64,000 nt of DNA from JACMPA01 sp035564115 (lineage in GTDB: Bacteria > Patescibacteriota > Saccharimonadia > Saccharimonadales > UBA4665). The position numbers and the translations under genes were made by a program. The stretch is taken from positions 1 through 64,000 of the forward strand of contig DATMTN010000012.1 in NCBI GenBank assembly GCA_035564115.1. Reading direction: 5' to 3'. Of the stretch, positions 9,021 to 15,921 are shown one piece after another. The stretch's first letter is position 1. Every line of letters begins with the position of its first letter. Below the pieces are notes generated by a model. The model searched no databases. It was not told the DNA's origin and saw only the letters and a list, made by a program, of their open reading frames with translations.

Positions 9021-9594
9021 ACCAGCCGATGACAAATCTAATCCCCAGCACCCACGCTTAGATCCTGAAGATCTCGAACTCGATAAGCAGCCTCGTTTCA
9101 GTGCGCCCAAGCCTATTCAGGGTTTCCGCAACTTTGTTACCAAGCGTCGTCCGGTAATCGAGGAAGTTGTCCGCGAAACCACGAGTGGTGGCATTGTGTG
9201 GCGCAAGAACCAGGCGGGTCAGGTTGAGATTCTGCTGATCCAGGATGCCAAGAGTCGTTGGACGATTCCGAAGGGCCACGTTGAAGAAGGCGAAGAAACC
9301 AAATACACCGCTGAGCGCGAAATCCAGGAAGAAACCGGCTTACAGCAGATGAAAGTTGGCAGCTACCTGGGCAAGGTCAACTTCCGCTACCGCCGTGCCC
9401 ACACCCTAGTCCTCATGACCATGCACATCTACCTGGTGGAGGGCCGTGGTGACACCAACGCCCTACAGGGTGAAGACTGGCTCACCGATATCAAGTGGCT
9501 GCCCGCCAGCGATGCGGTCGACAAGATTGCCTACGAGGATATCGGCAAACTTATTCTGGTCGGCATGAAGCGCATTCGCGAAGGTAAATTTTAA
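9010..9594 (+). CDS. Nudix hydrolase
   Basis: 194 aa with the Nudix box GHVEEGEETKYTAEREIQEE (G-x5-E-x7-R-E-x2-E-E) near residues 91-113, which coordinates the divalent metals for pyrophosphate-bond hydrolysis. A ~55-residue hydrophilic N-terminal extension precedes the fold. The subgroup resembles Ap4A or (deoxy)nucleoside-polyphosphate hydrolases, but the substrate cannot be read from sequence. The ATG lies inside the 3' end of nusB. Confidence 0.85.
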   Translation: MTNKPADDKSNPQHPRLDPEDLELDKQPRFSAPKPIQGFRNFVTKRRPVIEEVVRETTSGGIVWRKNQAGQVEILLIQDAKSRWTIPKGHVEEGEETKYTAEREIQEETGLQQMKVGSYLGKVNFRYRRAHTLVLMTMHIYLVEGRGDTNALQGEDWLTDIKWLPASDAVDKIAYEDIGKLILVGMKRIREGKF

Positions 9595-9691
9595 CGAGAA
9601 CGAAAGGATTAAGCACTAGAAAATAGTAATCAGAAACCAAGACGCCTATAACTGGCAGTGGTTTTTAGTTAGTAGTTTCTAAGACACTATT

Positions 9692-10390
9692 ATGGACACA
9701 ACACCTTACGCAGAGTTCGCCAAGGAAAAACTGGGCGTTACATTCAATGATATTCAGTTACTCATCACCGCCTTTACGCACCGTTCGTATCTGAATGAGC
9801 ACAAGAAGACAGTCAGTGAGCATAACGAGCGCCTAGAATTCCTGGGTGATGCCGTGTTGGAATTGGTTTCTACCAAGTTTCTCTACGGCAACTACAGCGA
9901 GCCAGAAGGTATCCTGACTAACTGGCGTTCGAGCTTGGTGCGGACCGAGAGTATTAGTGCCGCTGCCAGTCGTTATGAGTTTGAGCCGCTGCTGCGCCTC
10001 AGCCGCGGTGAGAAGCGGGGAACAGATCGCGCCCGTGCCCAGATCCTGGCCAACAGTTATGAGGCAGTTGTCGGCGCTATTTACCTCGATCAGGGCTACG
10101 ATGAAGCTGAGCGCTTTATCACTGAAAGCCTTCTGGTCACCTTTGATGAAATCCTGAAGACTGGCTCGTGGATGGACCCCAAGTCACACTTGCAGGAGCT
10201 TGTCCAGAGTCAGGACAGCCAAACTCCATCCTATCGCATCATTGAGGAAACTGGCCCGGACCACGACAAGATGTTCACAGTCGGTGTCTTCGTAGGTGAA
10301 ACCCTCAAGGGGCAGGGCAAGGGCCCTAGCAAACAAGCTGCTCAGCAGGAAGCTGCCCAGGCCGCCCTCGCGCATTACAAAACAGCCTAA
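9692..10390 (+). CDS. rnc: Ribonuclease III
   Basis: Double-strand-specific endoribonuclease that matures rRNA and cleaves structured RNAs. The signature NERLEFLGDAVLEL lies at residues 45-58, with the catalytic Glu/Asp residues. A second catalytic acidic region is near SYEAVVGAIYLDQG. The C-terminal dsRNA-binding domain begins at about residue 152 (DPKSHLQELVQ) and ends GKGPSKQAAQQEAAQAAL. Length 232 aa is normal. The 97 bases before it carry no SD-like sequence. Confidence 0.95.
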   Translation: MDTTPYAEFAKEKLGVTFNDIQLLITAFTHRSYLNEHKKTVSEHNERLEFLGDAVLELVSTKFLYGNYSEPEGILTNWRSSLVRTESISAAASRYEFEPLLRLSRGEKRGTDRARAQILANSYEAVVGAIYLDQGYDEAERFITESLLVTFDEILKTGSWMDPKSHLQELVQSQDSQTPSYRIIEETGPDHDKMFTVGVFVGETLKGQGKGPSKQAAQQEAAQAALAHYKTA

Positions 10391-10451
10391 TACTTGCTGT
10401 ATAAACCACAACAATTAGCCTTCAATTCATATTTTCGGAGAGCCTATGACC

Positions 10452-10476
10452 GTATATGCTTAAGCTAAGCTTATAC
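10452..10476 (+). repeat. 25-bp near-perfect inverted repeat upstream of secreted protein gene
   Basis: GTATATGCTTA (10452-10462), spacer AGC, TAAGCTTATAC (10466-10476); the arms match at 10 of 11 positions. It lies 14 bases before the ATG at 10490 and overlaps a possible -10. A transcription-factor site is a plausible reading. Confidence 0.45.
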
Positions 10477-10489
10477 AGAAGGGCCTAAA

Positions 10490-10999
10490 ATGAAACATCT
10501 GCGCAAACTCAACACCAAAGGCTTCGGCCACGTCGAACTACTAGTGGTCGTCATAACCATTGCCGTTATCGGCGGCATCGGCAGCTATGTTATGCTCCGG
10601 AAGAGTCATGCTGACATCTCTGCCGCTACCGTATGTGGAAGGGGCTACACTGGTTTCAATAATGGTGCAGTAGGATCGCAGTTGGACCACAATGGTAAGG
10701 TTGGCCCAGCAAGGGTCTACTGGCTTCACAACACAACTGCTCAAAAGATCTGCGCAGTTGTTATATCAAGTGGGAGTGCCTATGGCGTAAGTAAGCCCAT
10801 GAAAGTCTCTATCACGTATACGAATCCACGAACAACCACAACGGTGGCATCTAACAGGGGTAACTTTAAATACTACGCTGGCCCGATATATGTCAGTACT
10901 AGTAATAATGCATGTAGATATGAAGGGATAGGTGTCGCTAGTATGACGTGGAAAGGCGTAGTATACAGTGAGGGGCCTCTGATCTATCCATTTTGCTGA
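10490..10999 (+). CDS. Secreted protein with pilin-like N-terminal signal (169 aa)
   Basis: The N-terminus is MKHLRKLNTKGFGHVELLV, then a hydrophobic helix (VVVITIAVIGGIGSYVMLR) ending in KSHAD. The layout imitates class III (prepilin) signals: positive residues, G-F, and Glu at +5. The mature part (~125 aa) is a Thr/Ser/Tyr-rich domain with four Cys, not a pilin body. The N-terminus is nearly repeated in the gene at 46314, so this is a small family. A prepilin peptidase substrate or an uncleaved membrane anchor are both possible. Confidence 0.65.
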   Translation: MKHLRKLNTKGFGHVELLVVVITIAVIGGIGSYVMLRKSHADISAATVCGRGYTGFNNGAVGSQLDHNGKVGPARVYWLHNTTAQKICAVVISSGSAYGVSKPMKVSITYTNPRTTTTVASNRGNFKYYAGPIYVSTSNNACRYEGIGVASMTWKGVVYSEGPLIYPFC

Positions 11000-11099
11000 G
11001 TAGGGCCGCAAAGTTAGTCCTTCAAGGCTGTAATCGGAATGTCCCTGGAGACTCCTCCGGACATACGACACCGCGTCTACTACATCAGGGGTGGGATGA

Positions 11100-11128
11100 T
11101 TGACATAGGCTGGCTTTATCTGTAAAAT
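11100..11128 (+). promoter_or_regulatory. Sigma70-type promoter of rpsP
   Basis: TTGACA (11100-11105), 17-bp spacer, TAAAAT (11123-11128): a consensus promoter about 45 bases before the rpsP start. Confidence 0.8.
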
Positions 11129-11180
11129 AGAACGGTCTTAACAATTAATTCTCGTTTAGGGAAGATTAGAAAGGAATAAC

Positions 11181-11612
11181 ATGCTTGTTATTCGTATGCA
11201 GCGTACTGGTCGCAAGGGCCACGCTCAATTCCGCGTTGTCGTCCAAGACGCACGCCGGACCCCTACCAGCGGCAAGATTGTCGCTGCTTTGGGTCACTAC
11301 AACCCCCACACTAAGGAAGCTAGCCTGGACAAGGAAAAGGCTGCTTTTTACCTGGAGCACGGCGCTCAGCCATCTGAGCGTGCTGCTCGCTTGCTTGCCG
11401 CTGAAGGCGTCAAGCTACCAGATTGGGTCAAGGTGAGCACCAGCAAGGCCGGCAAGCTGCGTAACCCAGAGAAGCTGCGCCGCAACCAGCCAGCTCCAGA
11501 AGTTGAAGAAGCTGCTCCAGAAGTAGAAGCTCCAGCCGAAGAGGCTGCTGAAGCGCCTGCAGAGGAAGCTCCAGCTACCGAAGAAACAGCCACCGAAGAG
11601 TCGGCTGAATAG
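11181..11612 (+). CDS. rpsP: 30S ribosomal protein bS16 with acidic tail
   Basis: Residues 1-90 are a complete bS16 (MLVIRMQRTGRKGHAQFRVV, with the GKIVAALGHYNP block). The remaining ~50 residues include an Ala/Glu/Pro-rich acidic extension absent from most bacteria; such tails occur in CPR and Actinobacteria. AAAGGA lies about 6 bases before the ATG. The gene heads the familiar rpsP-khpA-trmD order, although here khpA and trmD have promoters of their own. Confidence 0.95.
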   Translation: MLVIRMQRTGRKGHAQFRVVVQDARRTPTSGKIVAALGHYNPHTKEASLDKEKAAFYLEHGAQPSERAARLLAAEGVKLPDWVKVSTSKAGKLRNPEKLRRNQPAPEVEEAAPEVEAPAEEAAEAPAEEAPATEETATEESAE

Positions 11613-11646
11613 TCGCTAAGACTACCAGACTCTGACAGGTAAAATC

Positions 11647-11676
11647 CTTACAGCTCCTACCACCACGTTGCTATAA
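11647..11676 (+). promoter_or_regulatory. Promoter of khpA
   Basis: TTACAG (11647-11652), 18-bp spacer, TATAAT (11671-11676). The leader ends with AGGAGG just before the ATG. Confidence 0.6.
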
Positions 11677-11718
11677 TCTGGATAGGTAGGCTGTAATAAC
11701 CGAGCAGGAGGTACATGT

Positions 11719-12135
11719 ATGGATAACAGCATTGACCAGCAATTTGTCGAATTTGTTGTTAAATCTCTCGTCGGTAATCCCGACGCAGTACAGGTAGAGC
11801 GCACTATTGATGAGAAGGGCGTACTGCTTGAACTAACCGTCGATCCAGAAGACCTGGGCCGCGTGATTGGTAAGCGTGGCGCAACGGCCCAAAGCCTACG
11901 GACGCTCTTGCGTGCCCTGGGCACCAAGAACGAAGCTCGTTACAATCTGAAGATTGTCGACAATGGTGAGCCCCGTCCTGAACGCACTGAGCAACCTGTG
12001 GCAGCTGCACCAGCTGACGATGCAGTCGTAAACGATGATGATGACGAGGTTGTTGTCGCGGCAGCCGATGATCACTCAGATGCCGTCAACAAGACACGAG
12101 CTGAGCTGGCTGAACTCGACGACCTCGATATCTAG
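11719..12135 (+). CDS. khpA: KH-domain RNA-binding protein KhpA
   Basis: Small single-KH protein. The GxxG loop is GKRG at residues 51-54, within DLGRVIGKRGATAQSLRTLL, the classic KhpA/YlqC segment. In Firmicutes KhpA pairs with KhpB and binds many small RNAs and mRNAs. The N-terminal ~78 residues are the whole usual protein; the remaining ~60 residues are an Asp/Ala/Val-rich acidic tail. A strong AGGAGG Shine-Dalgarno precedes the ATG. The candidate sRNA just downstream makes the RNA-binding role of interest. Confidence 0.88.
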   Translation: MDNSIDQQFVEFVVKSLVGNPDAVQVERTIDEKGVLLELTVDPEDLGRVIGKRGATAQSLRTLLRALGTKNEARYNLKIVDNGEPRPERTEQPVAAAPADDAVVNDDDDEVVVAAADDHSDAVNKTRAELAELDDLDI

Positions 12136-12186
12136 CGTAGGAACCATCAAGCGCAACGCTAATCTGTTTAAAGTTTAATTTTGTGC

Positions 12187-12215
12187 TTGAAATCACAAAA
12201 CGCTTTCGGTATAGT
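12187..12215 (+). promoter_or_regulatory. Sigma70-type promoter of candidate small RNA
   Basis: TTGAAA (12187-12192), 17-bp spacer, TATAGT (12210-12215). The expected start of transcription is near 12222. Confidence 0.7.
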
Positions 12216-12221
12216 TACGAC

Positions 12222-12330
12222 TAGTCCCAAGGACGAATCCTTAAAACAAACAAACGAGAAGCTCATTGCGAGCCACAGCAATGTGGGAGCTTTATGTGAC
12301 AAAACGAACCCCTTAACTGGGGTTCGTTTT
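12222..12330 (+). ncRNA. Candidate structured small RNA (~109 nt)
   Basis: This non-coding stretch has its own promoter upstream and a strong intrinsic terminator at its end. Between them lie a 5-bp hairpin (AAGGA/TCCTT, CGAA loop, 12229-12242) and an A-rich single-stranded segment. Next comes a two-part hairpin at 12259-12292: AAGCTC/GAGCTT closing CCACA/TGTGG with a GCAA (GNRA) tetraloop and an 8-base bulge. trmD has a separate -10 beyond the terminator, so this is not simply its leader. I do not recognise the family. A short ORF of 11 codons from 12281 exists but looks incidental. Confidence 0.6.
12301..12330 (+). terminator. Intrinsic terminator of the candidate small RNA
   Basis: A perfect 12-bp stem: AAAACGAACCCC (12301-12312), loop TTAACT, GGGGTTCGTTTT (12319-12330). 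The descending arm ends in four T. The flanking A and T runs would let it act on both strands. Confidence 0.8.
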
Positions 12331-12338
12331 GGTTGTGA

Positions 12339-12344
12339 TATAAT
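12339..12344 (+). promoter_or_regulatory. -10 TATAAT, leaderless promoter of trmD
   Basis: TATAAT ends 7 bases before ATG 12352, immediately downstream of the small-RNA terminator. Confidence 0.6.
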
Positions 12345-12351
12345 ATAAGTA

Positions 12352-13002
12352 ATGAAAATACAAGTTATAACACTTTTCCCGGAGATGTTCACCGGGGTTG
12401 TTGGCTCGAGTATGCTTTGGAAGGCAGCTGATCGCGGCATCGTGGAGTACGAGTTTATAAATCTTCGTGAGTATGGGTTGGGCCCACGTAAACAAGTCGA
12501 CGACACGCCATATGGCGGCGGTGACGGCATGCTCCTAATGGTGGAACCCCTCCTGGCCGCTATAGAAGTGGCTAAGACGCGCGACCCCTCGGCAGTCGTC
12601 ATTCTACCCACTCCACGCGGTGAAGTATACAAACAGTCGGACGCGAAAGCTCTGGCCGCCGACAGCCGTGGGCTTATTCTGGTTTGCCCACGTTACGAGG
12701 GCTACGACGAACGTATTACTAAATGGGTTGATAAGCAATTTTGTCTCGGTAGCTATGTGCTGACTGGTGGCGAACTGCCAGCCATGACAATTCTGGATAG
12801 TGTTGTACGCCTGCTACCCGGCGTGCTCGGCGGTGAAACTAGCGCCGAGGTTGAATCATTCCAGGCTGACGACGAAGCGATTGAAGCCCCCCAATATACT
12901 CGTCCAGAGATATTCCAAGACATGAAAGTCCCAGACGTCTTACTCAGCGGTCATCACGCCGAAATCGCCAAATGGCGTACCCAAAACGGCCACAAAGCCT
13001 AA
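12352..13002 (+). CDS. trmD: tRNA (guanine-N1)-methyltransferase
   Basis: SPOUT-family enzyme methylating G37 of tRNAs to prevent frameshifting. The start MKIQVITLFPEMF, the DDTPYGGGDGM motif, CPRYEGYDERI and the SAM-knot segment SYVLTGGELPAM are all present. The C-terminal domain ends LSGHHAEIAKWR. Length 216 aa is slightly shorter than E. coli TrmD (255). It has a leaderless-type promoter. Confidence 0.96.
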   Translation: MKIQVITLFPEMFTGVVGSSMLWKAADRGIVEYEFINLREYGLGPRKQVDDTPYGGGDGMLLMVEPLLAAIEVAKTRDPSAVVILPTPRGEVYKQSDAKALAADSRGLILVCPRYEGYDERITKWVDKQFCLGSYVLTGGELPAMTILDSVVRLLPGVLGGETSAEVESFQADDEAIEAPQYTRPEIFQDMKVPDVLLSGHHAEIAKWRTQNGHKA

Positions 13003-13012
13003 GCAAGCGCGC

Positions 13013-13018
13013 TATACT
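13013..13018 (+). promoter_or_regulatory. -10 TATACT of sodN
   Basis: TATACT sits 29 bases before the ATG at 13048, leaving room for a short leader with AGGAGG (13034-13039). No clear -35 is seen. Confidence 0.5.
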
Positions 13019-13047
13019 AGTAAGTGAAGAAACAGGAGGGTATTGTA

Positions 13048-13431
13048 ATGAAACTACCATTTATTAAACCGGTCTATGCACACTGTGACTTGCCATGTGG
13101 GGTCTACGACCCAGCCCAAGCGCGGATTGAAGCGCAGAGTGTCAAAGCCATCCAGGACAAGATGACTGCTTTTGAAGGTGACGACCGTGTGCGTGCTCTA
13201 TTTATCAAGGAAGAACGGGCCGAGATGGTCAAGCACCACCTGTGGGTGCTATGGACTGATTACTTCAAGCCTGAGCACCTCGAAAAATACCCAGACCTTC
13301 ACGAAAAGTTCTGGAAGGCTACTAAGCAAGCCGGCGAGTGCAAGCACCACTCTGAGCCCGAAGAGGGCCAAAAACTTCTGGATATGATCGATGAGATCGC
13401 GGAAATCTTCTGGGCGACCAAGAAGGCCTAG
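13048..13431 (+). CDS. sodN: Nickel superoxide dismutase
   Basis: The nickel hook HCDLPCGVYDP is present. After cleavage behind residue 11 (MKLPFIKPVYA), His1, Cys2 and Cys6 would be the Ni ligands of the mature 116-residue protein. The rest is the four-helix bundle typical of the family (KHHLWVLWTDYFKPEHLEKY). The start at 13048 is fixed by AGGAGGG seven bases upstream; the longer frame from 13024 lacks an SD and would lengthen an otherwise normal pro-sequence. It lies 22 bases before its likely maturation peptidase. Confidence 0.95.
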   Translation: MKLPFIKPVYAHCDLPCGVYDPAQARIEAQSVKAIQDKMTAFEGDDRVRALFIKEERAEMVKHHLWVLWTDYFKPEHLEKYPDLHEKFWKATKQAGECKHHSEPEEGQKLLDMIDEIAEIFWATKKA

Positions 13432-13453
13432 ACTAACTCACCGAGCACCGGTC

Positions 13454-13720
13454 ATGATGCGCCGCGTCAGCGGTAATAGCATGGCGCCGACGCTCAGGGA
13501 TGGTCAGCTGGTAATCGGTCGCCAGACGCGAGAATTGACGGCTGGTGATGTGGTGATTATCATCCACAAAGGGCTAGAGAAGATTAAGCGGATTGAGCGT
13601 CACGAAGGTGACTTAGTCTATCTACTGGGAGACAATCCAGCCGAGAGTACAGATAGCCGCACGCTCGGCTGGCTCCCCGCCAAAACGATTTTGGCGAAAG
13701 TGATATTCCCTAAACTATAG
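13454..13720 (+). CDS. sodX: S26-type peptidase, likely Ni-SOD maturation protease
   Basis: 88-aa signal-peptidase-like protein. The catalytic Ser is in GNSMAPTL (Ser9), the general-base Lys is in EKIKRIE (Lys45), and the closing box is GDNPAESTDSR. There is no transmembrane helix, matching the soluble SodX/CbiG-type peptidases that remove the Ni-SOD pro-peptide. Start ATG 13454 (or 13457) follows sodN closely; the longer frame overlaps sodN and adds a basic, unfamily-like N-terminus. It converges with the MFS gene, overlapping it by six bases. Confidence 0.88.
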   Translation: MMRRVSGNSMAPTLRDGQLVIGRQTRELTAGDVVIIIHKGLEKIKRIERHEGDLVYLLGDNPAESTDSRTLGWLPAKTILAKVIFPKL

Positions 13721-15358
13721 CCCGAGCGCTTCGCCTTTGGCTTCTTCCTTGGCCGAGCCACGCAGGGGTGTCTCACGCAGGAAGAGCGCGACGATGAAGG
13801 CAAAGATAGCAAACGGCAGGCCAAACAGGAAGACATCATGGAAGCTGAGTGCAAAGGCGTTCAGTACCTTGTGGACAATCTCGGGCGGCAGGGTCTTGAG
13901 TACAGCAGTACTCTGTGACAGGCCATGGGCAGCGTGGGCACCAGCGCTGCCGCCAACTTGCTCGGTGATATGGTGGCTGAGACGGTTCACCAGGATGGCA
14001 CCAAAGATGGCGGCACCCAAGCTACTGCCGATGCTCCGGAAGAAAGTAACTGATGAAGTGGCTGTACCCAGGTGTTTGCGGTCGACCGCATTTTGCACGG
14101 CCAGCGTCATAACCGGCATGACCATACCTATACCGAGTCCCAATATAGCCATCCAGACGCCCAAGAGCACCCGGTTGGTATCAACGGCGATGTGGCTGAA
14201 CAGGAAGAAAGCCAGGACGATCACAGCGGTGCCGGTAATCGGAAAACGGCGGTAGCGACCAAACTTAGAGATGAGCCGTCCTGAAGTCAGGGAAGCGGTC
14301 ATCATACCGGCGATAAGTGGCAGTAGCATCAGACCAGACTTGGTTGCTGAGTCACCACGGACGACCTGCTGGTACTGGGGCAGGAATATCAGGGCGCCAA
14401 ACATGACGATACCAATGATGAAGCTCAGGAGGCTCGCGACGCTAAAGATATCATTCTTGAACAGTTCAAGAGGGATGATCGGCTCTTTGGCATAGCGCTC
14501 ACGAACAATAAAGCCTATAGCGAAGACGACAGCGGTACTAAAGAGACCGATGATTTGCCACGACCCCCATGGATAGTCGGTACCACCCCAGACGGTACCC
14601 AAAAGTAATGAAACAACACTGACAGCCATCAGGAGAGCGCCAGCGTAGTCAATCTTGTGCGGTGAGCGCTTAACAGGCAAATGCAAACGTGTGGCAATGG
14701 CAAACAGGGCTAGAATACCAATCGGTAGGTTGATGTAGAAGATCCAGCGCCAACCAGTAATGCCGAGGATTGAGTGGGCGTCAGAGAAGAAACCACCGAG
14801 CAGTGGACCAACTACGCTACTAGTTGCAAAGGTAGCACCAAAGTAACCCTGGTAGCGACCACGTTGGCGTGGGGGCACAACATCACCAACCACGGTCATG
14901 GCAAGTACCATCAGACCGCCGGCCCCAAGACCCTGGAGACCTCGGAAGAGGATGAGCTGGTTCATGCTTTGCGCGGCGCCACAGAGCATCGAGCCGATTA
15001 GGAAAATGCTGATGGCGTACATAAAGATCTTTTTGCGACCAAACATGTCGCTGATCTTGCCGTACAGCGGTGTCGAGACAGCGCTAGTCAATAGATAGGC
15101 TGTTGCCACCCATGAGTATTTGCTGAGGCCATGGAGATCGCTGGCGATACGTGGGAGAGCTGTTGATACAATTGTCTGATCCAACGCAGCCAGTAGCATT
15201 GCCAGGATGAGCGCACCAATAATTACCATAATCTCGGCATGGCTACGCTCTTCGGGCTGCTCAGCTGGTGTGCTGACACTCGGCTGCTTTGGGGCAGCGG
15301 CAGTAACCAGCCTAGGACTACGGGCTGCTCGGCGTCGGAATGGATTTATAAATTTCAT
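13715..15358 (-). CDS. DHA2-family MFS multidrug exporter
   Basis: 547 aa with about 14 transmembrane helices, the mark of the DHA2 (EmrB/QacA) drug:H+ antiporters. Visible motifs are LDQTIVSTALPRIASDL in helix 1, the loop GKISDMFGRKK (motif A) and GAGGLMVLAMTVVGDVVPPR. The first ~45 residues are a cytoplasmic Ser/Pro/Glu-rich extension. It overlaps the upstream marR gene by four bases (ATGA), so the regulator and pump form one transcript and MarR probably controls export of a toxic compound. Confidence 0.92.
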   Translation of the reverse strand: MKFINPFRRRAARSPRLVTAAAPKQPSVSTPAEQPEERSHAEIMVIIGALILAMLLAALDQTIVSTALPRIASDLHGLSKYSWVATAYLLTSAVSTPLYGKISDMFGRKKIFMYAISIFLIGSMLCGAAQSMNQLILFRGLQGLGAGGLMVLAMTVVGDVVPPRQRGRYQGYFGATFATSSVVGPLLGGFFSDAHSILGITGWRWIFYINLPIGILALFAIATRLHLPVKRSPHKIDYAGALLMAVSVVSLLLGTVWGGTDYPWGSWQIIGLFSTAVVFAIGFIVRERYAKEPIIPLELFKNDIFSVASLLSFIIGIVMFGALIFLPQYQQVVRGDSATKSGLMLLPLIAGMMTASLTSGRLISKFGRYRRFPITGTAVIVLAFFLFSHIAVDTNRVLLGVWMAILGLGIGMVMPVMTLAVQNAVDRKHLGTATSSVTFFRSIGSSLGAAIFGAILVNRLSHHITEQVGGSAGAHAAHGLSQSTAVLKTLPPEIVHKVLNAFALSFHDVFLFGLPFAIFAFIVALFLRETPLRGSAKEEAKGEALGL

Positions 15359-15819
15359 GCGGTCTCCTTGTTCGTTTGTGATTTTGTTTCTTGGTCAAAT
15401 TCGTCGATCATCCGTTGGTGGATTTTGAGCCAAATGGCGAGCTCTTCATCGGTGAGATCTTGGATAACCCGGTGCATAATGTTGTGTCGCCGCTTTTCAA
15501 ACTCCTTAATAAGCGTGTTGCCTTTGTCGGAGATGCTCAGGACTTGGCGCCGGCGGTCGCTGCTGTCGGTCTGGCGGGTGATAAGCTGCTGCTCAGTTAA
15601 CTCTTCGAGTACTTGTGAAATCGCGCCGGGCGTTAGGCGCAGTAACTTGGCGAGATCCTTGGCGGTGGTGGGCTGGGTGTGGTGAATGGTGAAGAGCAGT
15701 TCAAGCTGGCTACGGGATATTCTATGGCCAGCCACAAGTGTCTGCATATGGCTATGCATGGACCGTTTGGCAACATCCATAGTATCGAATAACGAGGCGA
15801 TAAGTTCAGTACGTTTCAT
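15355..15819 (-). CDS. MarR-family transcriptional regulator
   Basis: 154 aa. The winged helix-turn-helix region TTAKDLAKLLRLTPGAISQV and the wing QQLITRQTDSSDRRRQVLSI (R-x-D-x5-R) are typical of MarR. Dimerisation helices lie at both ends. First gene of the two-gene marR-MFS operon. A perfect 13-bp palindrome spans its expected transcription start, suggesting autorepression released by ligand. Confidence 0.92.
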   Translation of the reverse strand: MKRTELIASLFDTMDVAKRSMHSHMQTLVAGHRISRSQLELLFTIHHTQPTTAKDLAKLLRLTPGAISQVLEELTEQQLITRQTDSSDRRRQVLSISDKGNTLIKEFEKRRHNIMHRVIQDLTDEELAIWLKIHQRMIDEFDQETKSQTNKETA

Positions 15820-15825
15820 AAGTAG

Positions 15826-15838
15826 TTTAGTTACTAAA
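15826..15838 (-). promoter_or_regulatory. MarR operator candidate
   Basis: TTTAGT-T-ACTAAA is a perfect palindrome lying across the +1 of the marR promoter, 7 bases from the start codon. A partial copy of the half-site (AACTAA) lies at 15853-15858 in the spacer. Confidence 0.6.
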
Positions 15839-15839
15839 T

Positions 15840-15868
15840 AGTATAGGTGCTTAACTAATTGATGTCAA
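15840..15868 (-). promoter_or_regulatory. Sigma70-type promoter of marR-MFS operon
   Basis: On the minus strand TTGACA (15868-15863), a 17-bp spacer and TATACT (15845-15840): near-consensus, as expected for a repressed promoter. Confidence 0.8.
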
Positions 15869-15921
15869 GCTCTTTTGACCTGACTCTTGTGTTTCAGGGG
15901 TAAACCCCTTACGCTTAGAAT

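Noticed and set aside
12281..12316. 11-codon ORF within the candidate small RNA (possible leader peptide)
   Set aside because: Its ATG lies in the tetraloop hairpin and there is no SD; an attenuator peptide for trmD is unlikely because trmD has its own promoter beyond the terminator.
15916..15921. TAGAAT as -10 for the UPF0104 gene
   Set aside because: It directly abuts the ATG, which would put the transcription start inside the gene, and no -35 is present.
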